Positions 1 to 8,921 of a stretch of 26,583 bases of DNA are shown piece after piece. The notes under the pieces are model-generated. The model did no database searches, was not told the DNA's origin, and saw only the letters and a program-made list of their open reading frames with translations. The position numbers were made by a program, and so were the translations under genes. The stretch comes from Bacteroidales bacterium (lineage in GTDB: Bacteria > Bacteroidota > Bacteroidia > Bacteroidales > UBA4417): positions 1-26,583 of the forward strand of contig JADJGZ010000031.1 in assembly GCA_016707785.1 (NCBI GenBank), read 5' to 3'. Numbering within the stretch: the first letter of the stretch is position 1; each line of letters opens with the position of its first letter.

Positions 1-1392
1 TAACAAAGTATAGGCCATGATTTTGAAATCCATGGCTAATGACATATTTTCAAGATACAGGATGTCGAATTTCAGGCGTTCAATCATCTGGTCAACATTT
101 TCTGCATATCCATATTTTACCTGTCCCCAGGAGGTAATTCCGGGTTTTACCTTCAGGAGCAACCTGTAATGGGGGGCACGTTCCGCGATTTGATTAATAT
201 AGTATTGCCTCTCAGGCCTTGGACCAACCAATGACATATCTCCTTTCACCACGCTAAAGAATTGGGGAATCTCATCCAACCTTACTTTCCTCAGGAATCT
301 TCCAAATTGTGTAACCCTGCTGTCGTCCCTGGATGAGAGCATAGGAGTGCCATTCTCAGCACCCACTTTCATCGACCTGAACTTAGGGATCATAAAGGGC
401 TTTCCATTGATGCCAATCCTTTCCTGTCGGTAGATAACAGGGCCTTTGGATGTAAATAGCACACCCAGGTAACAGAAAATATATACTGGAATTAAGAGGA
501 TTATGGCAATTAAAGCTATAACAACATCGAAGGTGCGCTTGAGTGATAACTGCCAGGGTGGCATAAAGTCGAAGGAGACCTGGATCAATGGCGTCTGATA
601 GATGGAAGTCGTCTTCACTGTTCCTAATAAGAAGTCCTGCATATCCGGTATTACTTTAATTACAACATTGGTATCTTCTATTTCCGAAATGATCTTTTCA
701 ATAGTCTTATGTTCTGAACGTTCAGTGGCTATGATTACTTCTTCTACATCCATTTCCATAATCAACTTCTTTAAATTCCTGTAATGTCCGAAATTTGGGA
801 TGAACTCCTCCAGCTTATAACTGGGATACTCAACTGCATGAACAAAACCTATAAACCTGTTTCCTGAAGATGCAGGCTGATTCTCAATTTCATTGTAAAT
901 GGCAACAGCATTTCCATTGCTTCCCACAATGAGAGTGTTGAACCCGATCTTCCTGTGCCTGAGTTTATAAAGTGTAACTGAGGTAAGGATATAACGAAAA
1001 GTAAAGGTGAGGAAGAAATGGAAGCTGAACAGGGTTAAAAATGATTTATAATAGCTTTTATAACTGGTAATTACATCATCCAGCAGCAGGGAGAAGAATA
1101 TGATGATTACACCGATAATTGTAATCAGCAGGGTTTGCCCAAGTTCTCGCATTCTTGCTTTACGGTAAACGCGATGATAGGCGCCGGACATCGCATATAA
1201 AAACATCCAGAAGGCAGGTATCAGCACGATCCCAAAATGGAAATTCCTGTCGTTTAAAACCAACTGAAGTGTGTCGTTGATTGCAGGTGTTTCGGAGATC
1301 TTCCTGCTATAGAAAAACAGGCTCCAGGCTAGTGCAGCTGACAGCAAATCGGCAATAATATATCTGGCGGTATGTAGTTTTTTATTCATCAT
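1..1392 (-). CDS. Undecaprenyl-phosphate sugar-1-phosphate transferase (exopolysaccharide initiating enzyme), partial
   Basis: Open frame of 464 codons with no stop, running off the left edge; only the last few residues are probably missing. It would move a sugar-1-phosphate from a nucleotide sugar onto undecaprenyl phosphate in the inner membrane, the first step of an exopolysaccharide or capsule repeat unit. The N-terminal third is hydrophobic with several membrane segments. A nucleotide-binding-like region follows, with the motif LIVGSNGN. After one more hydrophobic segment comes the catalytic domain: KFRSMK (about 337-342), RLDEIPQFF (about 371-379), LVGPRPERQ (about 388-396), and a C-terminal P-G-I-T-W-G-Q-type stretch. 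This is the WcaJ/EpsE-like polyprenyl glycosylphosphotransferase layout. Two adjacent ATGs (1392 and 1389) can start it, 5 bp after the stop of the upstream lipoprotein gene, so it is the last visible gene of a three-gene operon. The sugar specificity cannot be read from the sequence. Confidence 0.93.
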   Translation of the reverse strand, partial: MMNKKLHTARYIIADLLSAALAWSLFFYSRKISETPAINDTLQLVLNDRNFHFGIVLIPAFWMFLYAMSGAYHRVYRKARMRELGQTLLITIIGVIIIFFSLLLDDVITSYKSYYKSFLTLFSFHFFLTFTFRYILTSVTLYKLRHRKIGFNTLIVGSNGNAVAIYNEIENQPASSGNRFIGFVHAVEYPSYKLEEFIPNFGHYRNLKKLIMEMDVEEVIIATERSEHKTIEKIISEIEDTNVVIKVIPDMQDFLLGTVKTTSIYQTPLIQVSFDFMPPWQLSLKRTFDVVIALIAIILLIPVYIFCYLGVLFTSKGPVIYRQERIGINGKPFMIPKFRSMKVGAENGTPMLSSRDDSRVTQFGRFLRKVRLDEIPQFFSVVKGDMSLVGPRPERQYYINQIAERAPHYRLLLKVKPGITSWGQVKYGYAENVDQMIERLKFDILYLENMSLAMDFKIMAYTLL

Positions 1393-1397
1393 TACTG

Positions 1398-2294
1398 TCA
1401 GAAATGCAGCAGTTTAATATTATCAAGGAAAATTTCACCGGCAGTTTCTCCTTCCTGCTTTCTCGCACTCAGGTAGATCCTGAATTTCGTGGCATCAGTA
1501 TTAAAGGAGACAGTAGGAGTAAGGTTGATATAGATTTTATTCCATGTACTTGATGGATTTACGATAACTACAGGTTGTTGTGTCAGTTGGGTGCCATAAA
1601 TAAACATGCCAACTGTCAGTGGACAAGTGGATTTGTAATTCAATTCAAGAAATACATAGGATTTTTCCTCAGGCAAGGTTTTTGAAAAGACGAAAGAATC
1701 ATGGCTGATACTCTCAAAAAATGAAGAATCATCTGGCAGGCTGATTTTTGCTGCATAGGTATTTCCTTCTCCCGGAAATGCTGAAGACAGGGATGGTTCA
1801 CCTACCCGTGTAAGTTTTATTGAACTTCTGGCTGTTGTATCCAGTGAAAGATTTGGATCTTCAAAATCTTCAATCCAGCCAAACACTGTAGATGGTTTAT
1901 AGCGGGTACTGATATGACCCAGGACAACTTCATTCTCACGGTTAAGCGTCACATTTATTGAAATAGTGTCATAGAAAGGGTAGGGGACCCTTGTTTCGGA
2001 AATTCCGTTGAGTTTTATCCCGGGTTGAATATTCAAAATGGTTGATCCGGCTTTTAGAACAGGGAAACTCGCTGGAAGCTCAAAAGCTCCTTCCAGGTCA
2101 TTGCCGGCATATACCCATGCATCTACAATTTTATTGGAAGCAGTCCCCTGATCCGTTGTTACATTCAGACTGATGGAATCAATCGAAATATAAGACGGTA
2201 TATCAAGATCGGATACCTTTTGACAGGAACTGATAACAAAACTCAGTGCTACCAGTATCATCAAGGATAACCAATGTGTGTATTTTTTAATCAT
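1398..2294 (-). CDS. Lipoprotein of unknown function in the polysaccharide operon
   Basis: A 298-residue protein with a lipoprotein signal: a basic N-terminus, a hydrophobic stretch and lipobox VISSC with the lipidated Cys at residue 24. The mature part is rich in Ser, Thr and beta-forming residues. Its C-terminal half (E-D-F-E-D-P-N near residue 143 through D-N-I-K-L-L near the end) resembles the beta-sandwich, carbohydrate-binding-like modules common in Bacteroidota lipoproteins. That resemblance is by eye only and no catalytic motif is seen. It lies 30 bp after the oxidoreductase and 5 bp before the sugar transferase on the same strand, so it is probably co-transcribed with them and surface- or periplasm-facing. 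A role in assembling or retaining the polysaccharide is inferred from position alone. Confidence 0.85.
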   Translation of the reverse strand: MIKKYTHWLSLMILVALSFVISSCQKVSDLDIPSYISIDSISLNVTTDQGTASNKIVDAWVYAGNDLEGAFELPASFPVLKAGSTILNIQPGIKLNGISETRVPYPFYDTISINVTLNRENEVVLGHISTRYKPSTVFGWIEDFEDPNLSLDTTARSSIKLTRVGEPSLSSAFPGEGNTYAAKISLPDDSSFFESISHDSFVFSKTLPEEKSYVFLELNYKSTCPLTVGMFIYGTQLTQQPVVIVNPSSTWNKIYINLTPTVSFNTDATKFRIYLSARKQEGETAGEIFLDNIKLLHF

Positions 2295-2324
2295 TTTAAG
2301 GAATTAGTGGGTCTTACTATTCTT

Positions 2325-3320
2325 TTATAACATCTGAAGTTTACTCAGGGAGTTATTCACTTTATCGAGTATCTGGTGCGACACCAGTAATGCCTGGTAT
2401 CCATCCATGATGGTAACCGGAGGTGAAGTGTTGCTGAGTATTGCTTTCGCAAAACTTGACAACTCAGTTTGTATGGCATTTATAGGTTGAATGACAGGTT
2501 TCTCAAAATACAATTGTCTTGCATCCTTGCCATTTCCAGGATCCAGTAAGGGCAATAATGGATCGGGTCTGCTGCCATTCAGGTTCTTGATTCTGACAAT
2601 TTCTGCTTCTTTATTAAGGAAATCAACAGCTATATAAGCATCTCTTTGAAAAAACCTTGATTTTCTCATAGTTTTCAACGAAATCCTGCTGGCTGTCAGA
2701 TTGGCAACGCAACCATTGTCAAATTCCAACCTTGCACTTGCAATATCTGCCGAACTGCTGATTACAGATACACCACTGGCACTGATTTTCCTGATATTGG
2801 CCTTTACCACATTGAGTACAATATCAATATCATGTATCATCAGATCCAGGATAACAGGAACATCAATCCCCCTTGTATTAAATCCTGAAAGCCGGTGTGA
2901 TTCAATGAACATTGGAGTTTCAAAGTAAGGCAGGGCTGCAAGGAAAGCCGGGTTAAAGCGCTCCACATGCCCAACCTGTACCTTTACATTGGCTTCATGA
3001 GCAATATCCATCAGCTGTAATGCTTCAGCCGGAGTGGTAACGATTGGTTTTTCAATAAAAACATGCTTGAATCTCTTCAAAGCATAAGCTGCATATTCAA
3101 AATGGGCAAATGTTGGGGTAACTATGTCCACTACATCCACTGAATCAATCAGCGCATCAAACGTCTCAAATGGGAAAATTCCAAATTCAGACTTGATTCT
3201 TTCTACAATCTCAGTGTTTGTATCAAAGAATCCAACTAATTCGAAATCAGGAATTTGTTTAATACAATTAATGTGGATCTTGCCTAAATGCCCCGCCCCA
3301 ATCACTCCAATTTTCAACAT
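2325..3320 (-). CDS. Gfo/Idh/MocA-family NAD(P)-dependent oxidoreductase
   Basis: A 331-residue protein of normal length for the family. The N-terminal Rossmann fold has the dinucleotide motif GVIGAGHLG (residues 5-13). The family catalytic motif E-K-P-I lies at residues 90-93, and I-H-D-I-D near residue 165 fits the C-terminal domain's active-site region. Members oxidise or reduce hydroxyls of sugars, inositols or UDP-sugars. With a polysaccharide-initiating transferase in the same operon, a nucleotide-sugar dehydrogenase role (for example UDP-N-acetylglucosamine 3-dehydrogenase type) is plausible but not shown. It is the first gene of the operon: the ATG lies 13 bp from a minus-strand -7 promoter element, and the next gene starts 30 bp after its stop. 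Family assignment is secure; substrate is unknown. Confidence 0.92.
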   Translation of the reverse strand: MLKIGVIGAGHLGKIHINCIKQIPDFELVGFFDTNTEIVERIKSEFGIFPFETFDALIDSVDVVDIVTPTFAHFEYAAYALKRFKHVFIEKPIVTTPAEALQLMDIAHEANVKVQVGHVERFNPAFLAALPYFETPMFIESHRLSGFNTRGIDVPVILDLMIHDIDIVLNVVKANIRKISASGVSVISSSADIASARLEFDNGCVANLTASRISLKTMRKSRFFQRDAYIAVDFLNKEAEIVRIKNLNGSRPDPLLPLLDPGNGKDARQLYFEKPVIQPINAIQTELSSFAKAILSNTSPPVTIMDGYQALLVSHQILDKVNNSLSKLQML

Positions 3321-3333
3321 ACCCTTTTTTTTG

Positions 3334-3341
3334 CAAAAGTA
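3334..3341 (-). promoter_or_regulatory. Bacteroidota -7 element for the polysaccharide operon
   Basis: Read on the minus strand this is TACTTTTG, a perfect match to the Bacteroidota consensus TAnnTTTG. It sits 13 bp before the oxidoreductase ATG, so the expected transcript has a very short leader. No good -33 TTTG is seen at the usual distance. Confidence 0.45.
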
Positions 3342-3513
3342 GAAAAAGCGCCTTGCCTGATCAGAAAATCTTATTCCTTTTCATTGAACAATGATTAATA
3401 GGGCAAAGGTCAGATGTAAAGGTTGCATTTAAGATAATATTTTTAGCACTTTTTTTGAGAAAATGAAATGCACCTTATTTAGACAGGTTCTCATAACATT
3501 TTGTGTCTGCTTT

Positions 3514-3547
3514 TTTGGAATCTGCTCTCTGCAATTTTATACATTTG
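3514..3547 (+). promoter_or_regulatory. Promoter of gcvT (TTTG / TACATTTG)
   Basis: TTTG at 3514-3517 and TACATTTG at 3540-3547 match the Bacteroidota -33 and -7 elements, with a 22-bp spacer at the long end of the accepted range. The -7 element ends 19 bp before the gcvT ATG at 3567. This supports that ATG and argues against the upstream in-frame TTG at 3501, which would lie inside the promoter. Confidence 0.55.
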
Positions 3548-3566
3548 CCTGAAATATATCTATACC

Positions 3567-4655
3567 ATGAAATACACTGCTTTTACAAAATTCCATGAAG
3601 CCCTCGGAGCCAAGATGGTTGAATTTGCCGGGTTTTATATGCCTGTTCAATACTCAGGTATTAATGATGAACACGAAACTGTGAGGACTCGCCTTGGAGT
3701 ATTCGATGTGTCACATATGGGGGAAATTTGGGTAAAAGGTCCAAATGCCCTGGAATTTGTTCAATGGGTGACTTCCAATGATGCATCCAAACTTGTAGAT
3801 GGTAAAGTGCAATATTCTTGCTTTCCGAATGGCAGGGGTGGAATTGTGGACGATTTATTGGTTTATAAAATTAATGATGAAACGTACCTCCTGGTGGTTA
3901 ATGCAGCAAATGTTGATAAAGACTGGAACTGGCTGGTAAGTCAAAATGTCATGGGTGCCGAATTGTACAATGCTTCTGATGAAATTTCTCAATTGGCTAT
4001 TCAGGGTCCTTTGGCTCTGAAAGCTATGCAGAAACTTACAGATACTACTGTTACTGACATGGAGTATTATACCTTTAAAAAGCTGACGTTTGCCGGTGTA
4101 AAAGAGGTGATTTTTTCTACAACAGGTTACACTGGCTCTGGTGGATGCGAAGTGTATTTTGCCAATAAAGATGCAGATGTCATTTGGAATGCTGTAATGG
4201 AAGCAGGGGCTGAATTCGGGATTAAAGCTATTGGCCTGGCTGCCAGGGATACCCTTCGCCTCGAAATGGGATTCTGCCTGTATGGTAATGATATAGATGA
4301 TAATACCAGTCCTATTGAAGCCGGCCTGGGATGGATTACCAAGTTTACGCCCGAAAAGAAGTTTATTGATAAAGATATCCTCCTCAAACAGAAAAATGAA
4401 GGTGCAAAACGGAAACTGGTGGGTTTTGAAATGATTGACCGGGGAATTCCTCGTCATGGTTATTATGTCTGCAATGAAAAAGGGGAGAAAATCGGTATAG
4501 TGACCAGTGGAACCATGGGGCCTTTCATAAAGAAAGCTGTTGGAATGGCTTATGTGCCAGTAGCTTATGCTAAAGAAGGTGCTGATATTTATATTGAGAT
4601 CCGCGATAAAGCTTTAAAGGCCACTGTGGTTAAAATGCCGTTTTATAAGGCTTAA
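3567..4655 (+). CDS. gcvT: Aminomethyltransferase, T-protein of the glycine cleavage system
   Basis: A 362-residue protein of normal GcvT length. T-protein takes the aminomethyl group from lipoyl-H-protein, passes the carbon to tetrahydrofolate to give 5,10-methylene-THF, and releases ammonia; it acts in the cytoplasm. Family segments are present: FDVSHMGE (residues 46-53), a central L-A-I-Q-G-P segment, the folate-binding-domain core with F-S-T-T-G-Y-T-G, then A-R-D-T-L-R-L-E-M-G, and a C-terminal barrel with G-I-V-T-S-G-T and K-K-A-V-G-M-A-Y. The frame stays open upstream to a TTG at 3501, but the promoter at 3514-3547 and family alignment favour the ATG at 3567. No gcvH, gcvP or lipoate gene is in the window, so the rest of the system must be elsewhere, as is common. 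It leads a same-strand run with a comB-like gene 61 bp downstream. Confidence 0.96.
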   Translation: MKYTAFTKFHEALGAKMVEFAGFYMPVQYSGINDEHETVRTRLGVFDVSHMGEIWVKGPNALEFVQWVTSNDASKLVDGKVQYSCFPNGRGGIVDDLLVYKINDETYLLVVNAANVDKDWNWLVSQNVMGAELYNASDEISQLAIQGPLALKAMQKLTDTTVTDMEYYTFKKLTFAGVKEVIFSTTGYTGSGGCEVYFANKDADVIWNAVMEAGAEFGIKAIGLAARDTLRLEMGFCLYGNDIDDNTSPIEAGLGWITKFTPEKKFIDKDILLKQKNEGAKRKLVGFEMIDRGIPRHGYYVCNEKGEKIGIVTSGTMGPFIKKAVGMAYVPVAYAKEGADIYIEIRDKALKATVVKMPFYKA

Positions 4656-4716
4656 AAATCATTTACCGGGTTCAGATAGCCTGATCCTGTGGTTCCCTTA
4701 ACTGACATAGCTCCTC

Positions 4717-5451
4717 ATGCCAACAATCGAGGCTATTCTTACTCCTGTTTTATTTGAAGCCCGGGAAACCAGGCATGCCTTTGTTACAGTGGTGGTGGAT
4801 GTGCTTCGTGCTACATCAGCCTTTAATGCAGCATTTGATTCAGGCATTGAATCCATTGTGCCGGTAGCCGATCTCGAACAATTAAGATATTATACAACGA
4901 AAAACTTCCTTACTGCCGCTGAAAGAGATGGAAATAAGGTTGATTTTACTGATTTCGGAAACTCTCCAACCCGCTTTCTTAATGCATCCCTCGAAGGGAG
5001 ACACCTTGCCTATTCAACAACTAATGGTACCAGGGCACTTGGCATAGCTGCTCCACATGGACCGCTGATAACAGCAGCATTTACAAACCTTGATAAAGCA
5101 GTGTCCTATCTTAATGCACTTAATTTGAATGTAGTCATACTCTGTTCCGGTTGGAAAGACAGCATCAGCCTCGAGGATACCCTTTGTGCAGGTGCTATTA
5201 TCCAAAATCTATCTCTCTTTCCTCAGTTTCATCCAACGGGTGATGCTGCTGAAATGTCTCAAGATATGTGGTTGAAGTATAACACAGATATCGTAGCCTG
5301 CTGCAGTCGGGGAGATCATTACCAGCGACTCCTGAACCTGGGCTTAACGGAAGATCTTAAACATTGTCTCAGTTTGAATATTTCAGAGAGCCTTCCTGTA
5401 TTTGATGGACGACAATTGATTAATTTTAATTCTTCAGTTGAAATTCCTTGA
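4717..5451 (+). CDS. ComB-family phosphatase (2-phosphosulfolactate phosphatase homologue)
   Basis: A 244-residue protein of the usual ComB length. The family N-terminal signature VVVDVLRATSAF (residues 25-36) is present, as are the T-T-N-G-T-R-A-L segment in the middle and G-D-A-A-E with the following conserved Asp/Glu-rich helix near the end. In methanogens ComB removes phosphate from 2-phosphosulfolactate in coenzyme M synthesis. Homologues are widespread in bacteria that do not make coenzyme M, where the substrate is mostly untested. No comA-like phosphosulfolactate synthase is visible here. Position between gcvT and a peptidase gene gives no functional hint beyond possible co-transcription with gcvT. 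The family call is strong; the bacterial role is open. Confidence 0.88.
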   Translation: MPTIEAILTPVLFEARETRHAFVTVVVDVLRATSAFNAAFDSGIESIVPVADLEQLRYYTTKNFLTAAERDGNKVDFTDFGNSPTRFLNASLEGRHLAYSTTNGTRALGIAAPHGPLITAAFTNLDKAVSYLNALNLNVVILCSGWKDSISLEDTLCAGAIIQNLSLFPQFHPTGDAAEMSQDMWLKYNTDIVACCSRGDHYQRLLNLGLTEDLKHCLSLNISESLPVFDGRQLINFNSSVEIP

Positions 5452-5512
5452 AATTCAGGCTGAATTCAAACATATTGTTACTGTTACGGTTGAATAACTA
5501 ATTCTATATATT

Positions 5513-7564
5513 GTGAAAATATTACTCCTAACCCTTTCTGCCACTATGATCATCATCATGAGTGCATGTACTCCTAAAGAGTCAAAAGAAACATCAGCTT
5601 CTGCAGATGACTTCAAATACCTGCTGGAACAATTTGCCGACCTGAAAATTATGCGTTACCAGGTGCCCGGGTTTGATGAACTTAGTCTGAAACAAAAGGA
5701 AATGATCTACTACTTAAGTCAGGCTGCTGTTTGTGGTCGGGATATTCTGTTCGATCAGAATGGGAAATATAACCTGGCGGTACGACGAGTCATGGAAAAT
5801 ATCTATTCCACTTATACAGGGGATAAGAATTCTGAAAGTTGGAAGAAATTCGAGGTATACCTTAAAAGAATATGGTTCAGCAATGGAATTTATCACCATT
5901 ATGCATCAGATAAAATTCTTCCCGGCTTCACAAAAGACTATTTCAATGAACTCATAAAAAACAGTGATCAGGATAAATTCCCGGTTCGTGATGGTAAATC
6001 TGTTGAGGATCTGGTTGTTGAACTTTCTCCTGTGATATTTGACCCCCTTTATTACCCTAAAAAGGTAAGTCTTGATTCCGGATCTGATCTTGTAAAAGCG
6101 TCGGCTATTAATTTTTACGATGGAGTTACAGAAGAAGAAGTCGATGCATTTTATGGCTCTATGAAGCAGGCAGATCCTGAACATCCCATTGCCTTAGGCT
6201 TAAATTCAAAAGTTGTAAAGGAAAATGGTAAGCTGGTAGAAAAAGTGTACAAACTCGGCGGTCTGTATTCTGAAGCAATAGAAAAGATTGTTTTCTGGCT
6301 CGGGAAAGCCGCTGCTGTTGCAGAAAATGAACATCAGAAAAATACCCTTCTTAAACTTGTCGATTATTACAAAACCGGTGATCTTAAAACCTGGGATGAA
6401 TACAATGTAATGTGGGTCACTGACCTTACCAGTGATATTGATGTTGTGAACGGGTTTATCGAAAATTATGAAGATCCTTTAAGTAGGAAAGCTACCTGGG
6501 AATCAGTAGTAAATTTTAAAAATAAGGAAGCTACAAAAAGAGCTGAAACCATTAGTTCCAATGCACAATGGTTCGAAGATAACTCCCCGGTGGATCCTCG
6601 TTTCAGAAAACAAAAGGTGAAAGGAGTATCTGCAAAAGTAATCACAGCAGCTCAACTGGGAGGCGATTGTTATCCTAGTACCCCGATAGGTATCAATCTG
6701 CCGAATGCTGACTGGATCCGCAAAGACCATGGATCCAAATCAGTGACCATTGAAAATATCACCTATTCATACGACCAGGCTGCATTAGGTAATGGCATGC
6801 TGGAAGAGTTTGTTCTATCGGACTCAGAGAGGGATTTATACAAAAAGTATGGCTCACTGGCAAGCAATGTTCATACTGATCTTCATGAATGCCTGGGTCA
6901 TGGCTCCGGTCAGCTTCTCCCCAATACAAGCAGTGAAGCTTTAAAGAATTACCAAAGTGCCCTCGAAGAAGCCAGGGCTGACCTTTTTGCTTTGTATTAT
7001 ATCATGGATCCTAAAATGGTTGAATTAGGGGTGATACCTTCCCTGGATGCTGCCAAAACTGAGTATAACAGTTATATAAGGAATGGACTTATCACTCAGC
7101 TTACCCGCATACAACCCGGGAAAAACATAGAACAGGCACATATGAGGAACAGGCAGCTGATTTCAAAGTGGTGCCTTGAAAAAGGACAATCTGAAAAAGT
7201 AATTGAATGGGTGGTGAAAGATCAGAGAACCTATATTAAGATCAATGATTATGAGAAATTGAGAAGCCTTTTCGGTGAATTATTAGCTGAGATTCAACGT
7301 ATAAAATCCGAAGGAGATTATAATGCAGGGAAGGCTTTAGTTGAAAACTATGGTGTAGTCGTTGATCAGAAATTACATTCCGAAGTTTTACTGAGGTTTG
7401 GCAGATTGAATATTGCACCCTATGGAGGTTTCATTAACCCGGTATTTAAATTGGTTGAAAAGGAGGGCAAAGTAGTAGACGTCACAGTAGAATATCCGAT
7501 GGATTACTCCTTGCAAATGCTGGATTACTCAAAGAATTATTCATTCCTGCCTACATGGAATTAA
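5513..7564 (+). CDS. M49-family metallopeptidase (dipeptidyl peptidase III type), secreted lipoprotein
   Basis: A 683-residue protein starting at GTG. M49 enzymes are zinc peptidases that cut dipeptides from peptide N-termini. The zinc motif reads HECLGH at residues 458-463, the form known from Bacteroides DPP III where most eukaryotic members have HELLGH. The second motif is EEARAD at 485-490. By family analogy H458, H463 and E486 bind zinc and E459 is catalytic. The N-terminus is a lipoprotein signal with lipobox IMSAC, Cys near residue 19, so the enzyme should be membrane-anchored outside the cytoplasm and may work on periplasmic or surface peptides. Bacteroidota homologues are sometimes mislabelled dihydrofolate reductase; nothing here supports that. 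It lies 61 bp after the comB homologue and 58 bp before the MFS gene. Confidence 0.92.
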   Translation: MKILLLTLSATMIIIMSACTPKESKETSASADDFKYLLEQFADLKIMRYQVPGFDELSLKQKEMIYYLSQAAVCGRDILFDQNGKYNLAVRRVMENIYSTYTGDKNSESWKKFEVYLKRIWFSNGIYHHYASDKILPGFTKDYFNELIKNSDQDKFPVRDGKSVEDLVVELSPVIFDPLYYPKKVSLDSGSDLVKASAINFYDGVTEEEVDAFYGSMKQADPEHPIALGLNSKVVKENGKLVEKVYKLGGLYSEAIEKIVFWLGKAAAVAENEHQKNTLLKLVDYYKTGDLKTWDEYNVMWVTDLTSDIDVVNGFIENYEDPLSRKATWESVVNFKNKEATKRAETISSNAQWFEDNSPVDPRFRKQKVKGVSAKVITAAQLGGDCYPSTPIGINLPNADWIRKDHGSKSVTIENITYSYDQAALGNGMLEEFVLSDSERDLYKKYGSLASNVHTDLHECLGHGSGQLLPNTSSEALKNYQSALEEARADLFALYYIMDPKMVELGVIPSLDAAKTEYNSYIRNGLITQLTRIQPGKNIEQAHMRNRQLISKWCLEKGQSEKVIEWVVKDQRTYIKINDYEKLRSLFGELLAEIQRIKSEGDYNAGKALVENYGVVVDQKLHSEVLLRFGRLNIAPYGGFINPVFKLVEKEGKVVDVTVEYPMDYSLQMLDYSKNYSFLPTWN

Positions 7565-7622
7565 TCAAGTACCAGTTATTCAGTCGTCATACTATGGAAA
7601 ATTTGATTGATTCCTATCGTCA

Positions 7623-8870
7623 ATGATCCGTCCATCTGATCATGATGCTTATGCTGTTTGGAAAATCCCCGATTTCCGATGGTTCATCATGGGAAGGTTT
7701 TTCCTCACTATCGCCATACAAATGCAGTCAGTCATTGTTGGCTGGCAAATTTACGAGCTGACAAAAGATGTTTTGCTCCTCGGAATGATAGGCCTTGCTG
7801 AAGTCATCCCCTTTCTGACATTGGCTTTATATGCCGGCCATATTGCGGATAGAGTCAATCGGAAAAAGATCATTCTGATATCAGTTTTTACCTACATTAT
7901 TTGTGCGGGATGGTTGTTATTCTTTAGTTTTCAATACAATTCTACAGCTAATTCCCCGAATCTTATTCCCTTGTATATCGTGATAGCTCTTACGGGCCTT
8001 GCAAGGGCATTTTTCTACCCTGCACAATCTGCATATATGGCACAGATAGTTCCAAGGGAGCTGTATTCAAATTCATCCACATGGAATAGCACGGTCTGGC
8101 ATATTGCCGCCGTTTCTGGCCCTGCTTTGGGAGGCTTGATCTATGGTTTCGCAGGAATAAGAATTGCCTATGTAATTGTGGTAGTAATGGCTCTGATGAG
8201 TTTTCTCCTTTTTATGAAGATGAAGACTATCCCTCTGCCAAAGGGCAAGGGGAATGAAAAACTCCTTAATAGCCTCCTGGATGGTATCCGGTTTGTTTAT
8301 CGTCAGCAAATTCTGTTAGGTGCAATGGCTCTTGATATGTTTGCTGTGCTATTCGGTGGCGCTGTTGCACTACTGCCTGTTTTTGCTGCAGAAGTCCTGA
8401 TGGTTGGTCCCCAGGGACTGGGAATGCTGAGAGCTGCGCCTGCACTGGGAGCTGTTCTTATGTCGATGTACCTGGCTTATCATCCGCCTCTTAAAAGAAC
8501 AGGATATAAACTCTTTGCCGGAATCACCGGTTTTGGACTCTGCATCATTGTTTTTGCCTTGTCACACAACTTTTACCTCTCCCTTTTTGTGCTCATTCTG
8601 AGTGGAGTTTTCGACAATATTAGCGTAGTAATCCGTGGGACCATCATGCAACTTTATACTCCTGATGAGATGAGGGGGAGGGTTGCCGCTGTCAATAGCA
8701 TTTTTATCGGCTCATCCAATGAATTGGGGTCTTTTGAGTCGGGGGTTGCAGCCAAACTGCTCGGACTTATACCCTCCGTCATTTTTGGTGGTTCTATGAC
8801 CCTACTGGTGGTTGCAGTCACTTCAAGATTTGCTCCAAAGCTTAGAAAGCTGGAAATTAATAAACTCTGA
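7623..8870 (+). CDS. MFS transporter, EntS-like (MFS_3) exporter
   Basis: A 415-residue membrane protein with about 10-12 hydrophobic segments in the two-bundle layout of the major facilitator superfamily. The cytoplasmic loop after the second segment has the superfamily motif A form, GHIADRVNRKK (about residues 72-82), and a related M-R-G-R-V-A-A-V stretch lies in the second half. The overall look (W-Q-I-Y-E-L-T early, D-N-I-S-V-V-I-R-G late) is that of the MFS_3/EntS branch, whose members export siderophores or drugs. The substrate here is unknown. It is the last gene of the gcvT-side run and converges with the next gene, 51 bp away. No strong terminator is seen between them, only a short CGGG/CCCG inverted repeat near 8873-8887. 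Confidence 0.9.
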   Translation: MIRPSDHDAYAVWKIPDFRWFIMGRFFLTIAIQMQSVIVGWQIYELTKDVLLLGMIGLAEVIPFLTLALYAGHIADRVNRKKIILISVFTYIICAGWLLFFSFQYNSTANSPNLIPLYIVIALTGLARAFFYPAQSAYMAQIVPRELYSNSSTWNSTVWHIAAVSGPALGGLIYGFAGIRIAYVIVVVMALMSFLLFMKMKTIPLPKGKGNEKLLNSLLDGIRFVYRQQILLGAMALDMFAVLFGGAVALLPVFAAEVLMVGPQGLGMLRAAPALGAVLMSMYLAYHPPLKRTGYKLFAGITGFGLCIIVFALSHNFYLSLFVLILSGVFDNISVVIRGTIMQLYTPDEMRGRVAAVNSIFIGSSNELGSFESGVAAKLLGLIPSVIFGGSMTLLVVAVTSRFAPKLRKLEINKL

Positions 8871-8921
8871 TCCGGGTTGGATGCCCGCAATGAAGAGAAT
8901 CAGCTAAGAAGCAAAATCGGA

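Noticed and set aside
3501..3566. N-terminal extension of gcvT from a TTG at 3501.
   Set aside because: It overlaps the likely promoter (3514-3547) and the added 22 residues do not fit the family N-terminus.
3855..4457. A 200-codon open frame on the strand opposite gcvT.
   Set aside because: It lies wholly inside a well-supported gene and has no recognisable domain; likewise the shorter antisense frames in gdhA, pstC and others.
5513..7564. Dihydrofolate reductase, a name sometimes attached to such proteins.
   Set aside because: The zinc motif HECLGH and EEARAD identify an M49 peptidase; no DHFR fold motif is present.
8871..8921. Bidirectional terminator between the converging MFS and barrel genes.
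   Set aside because: Only a 4-bp CGGG/CCCG stem without a T run is visible.
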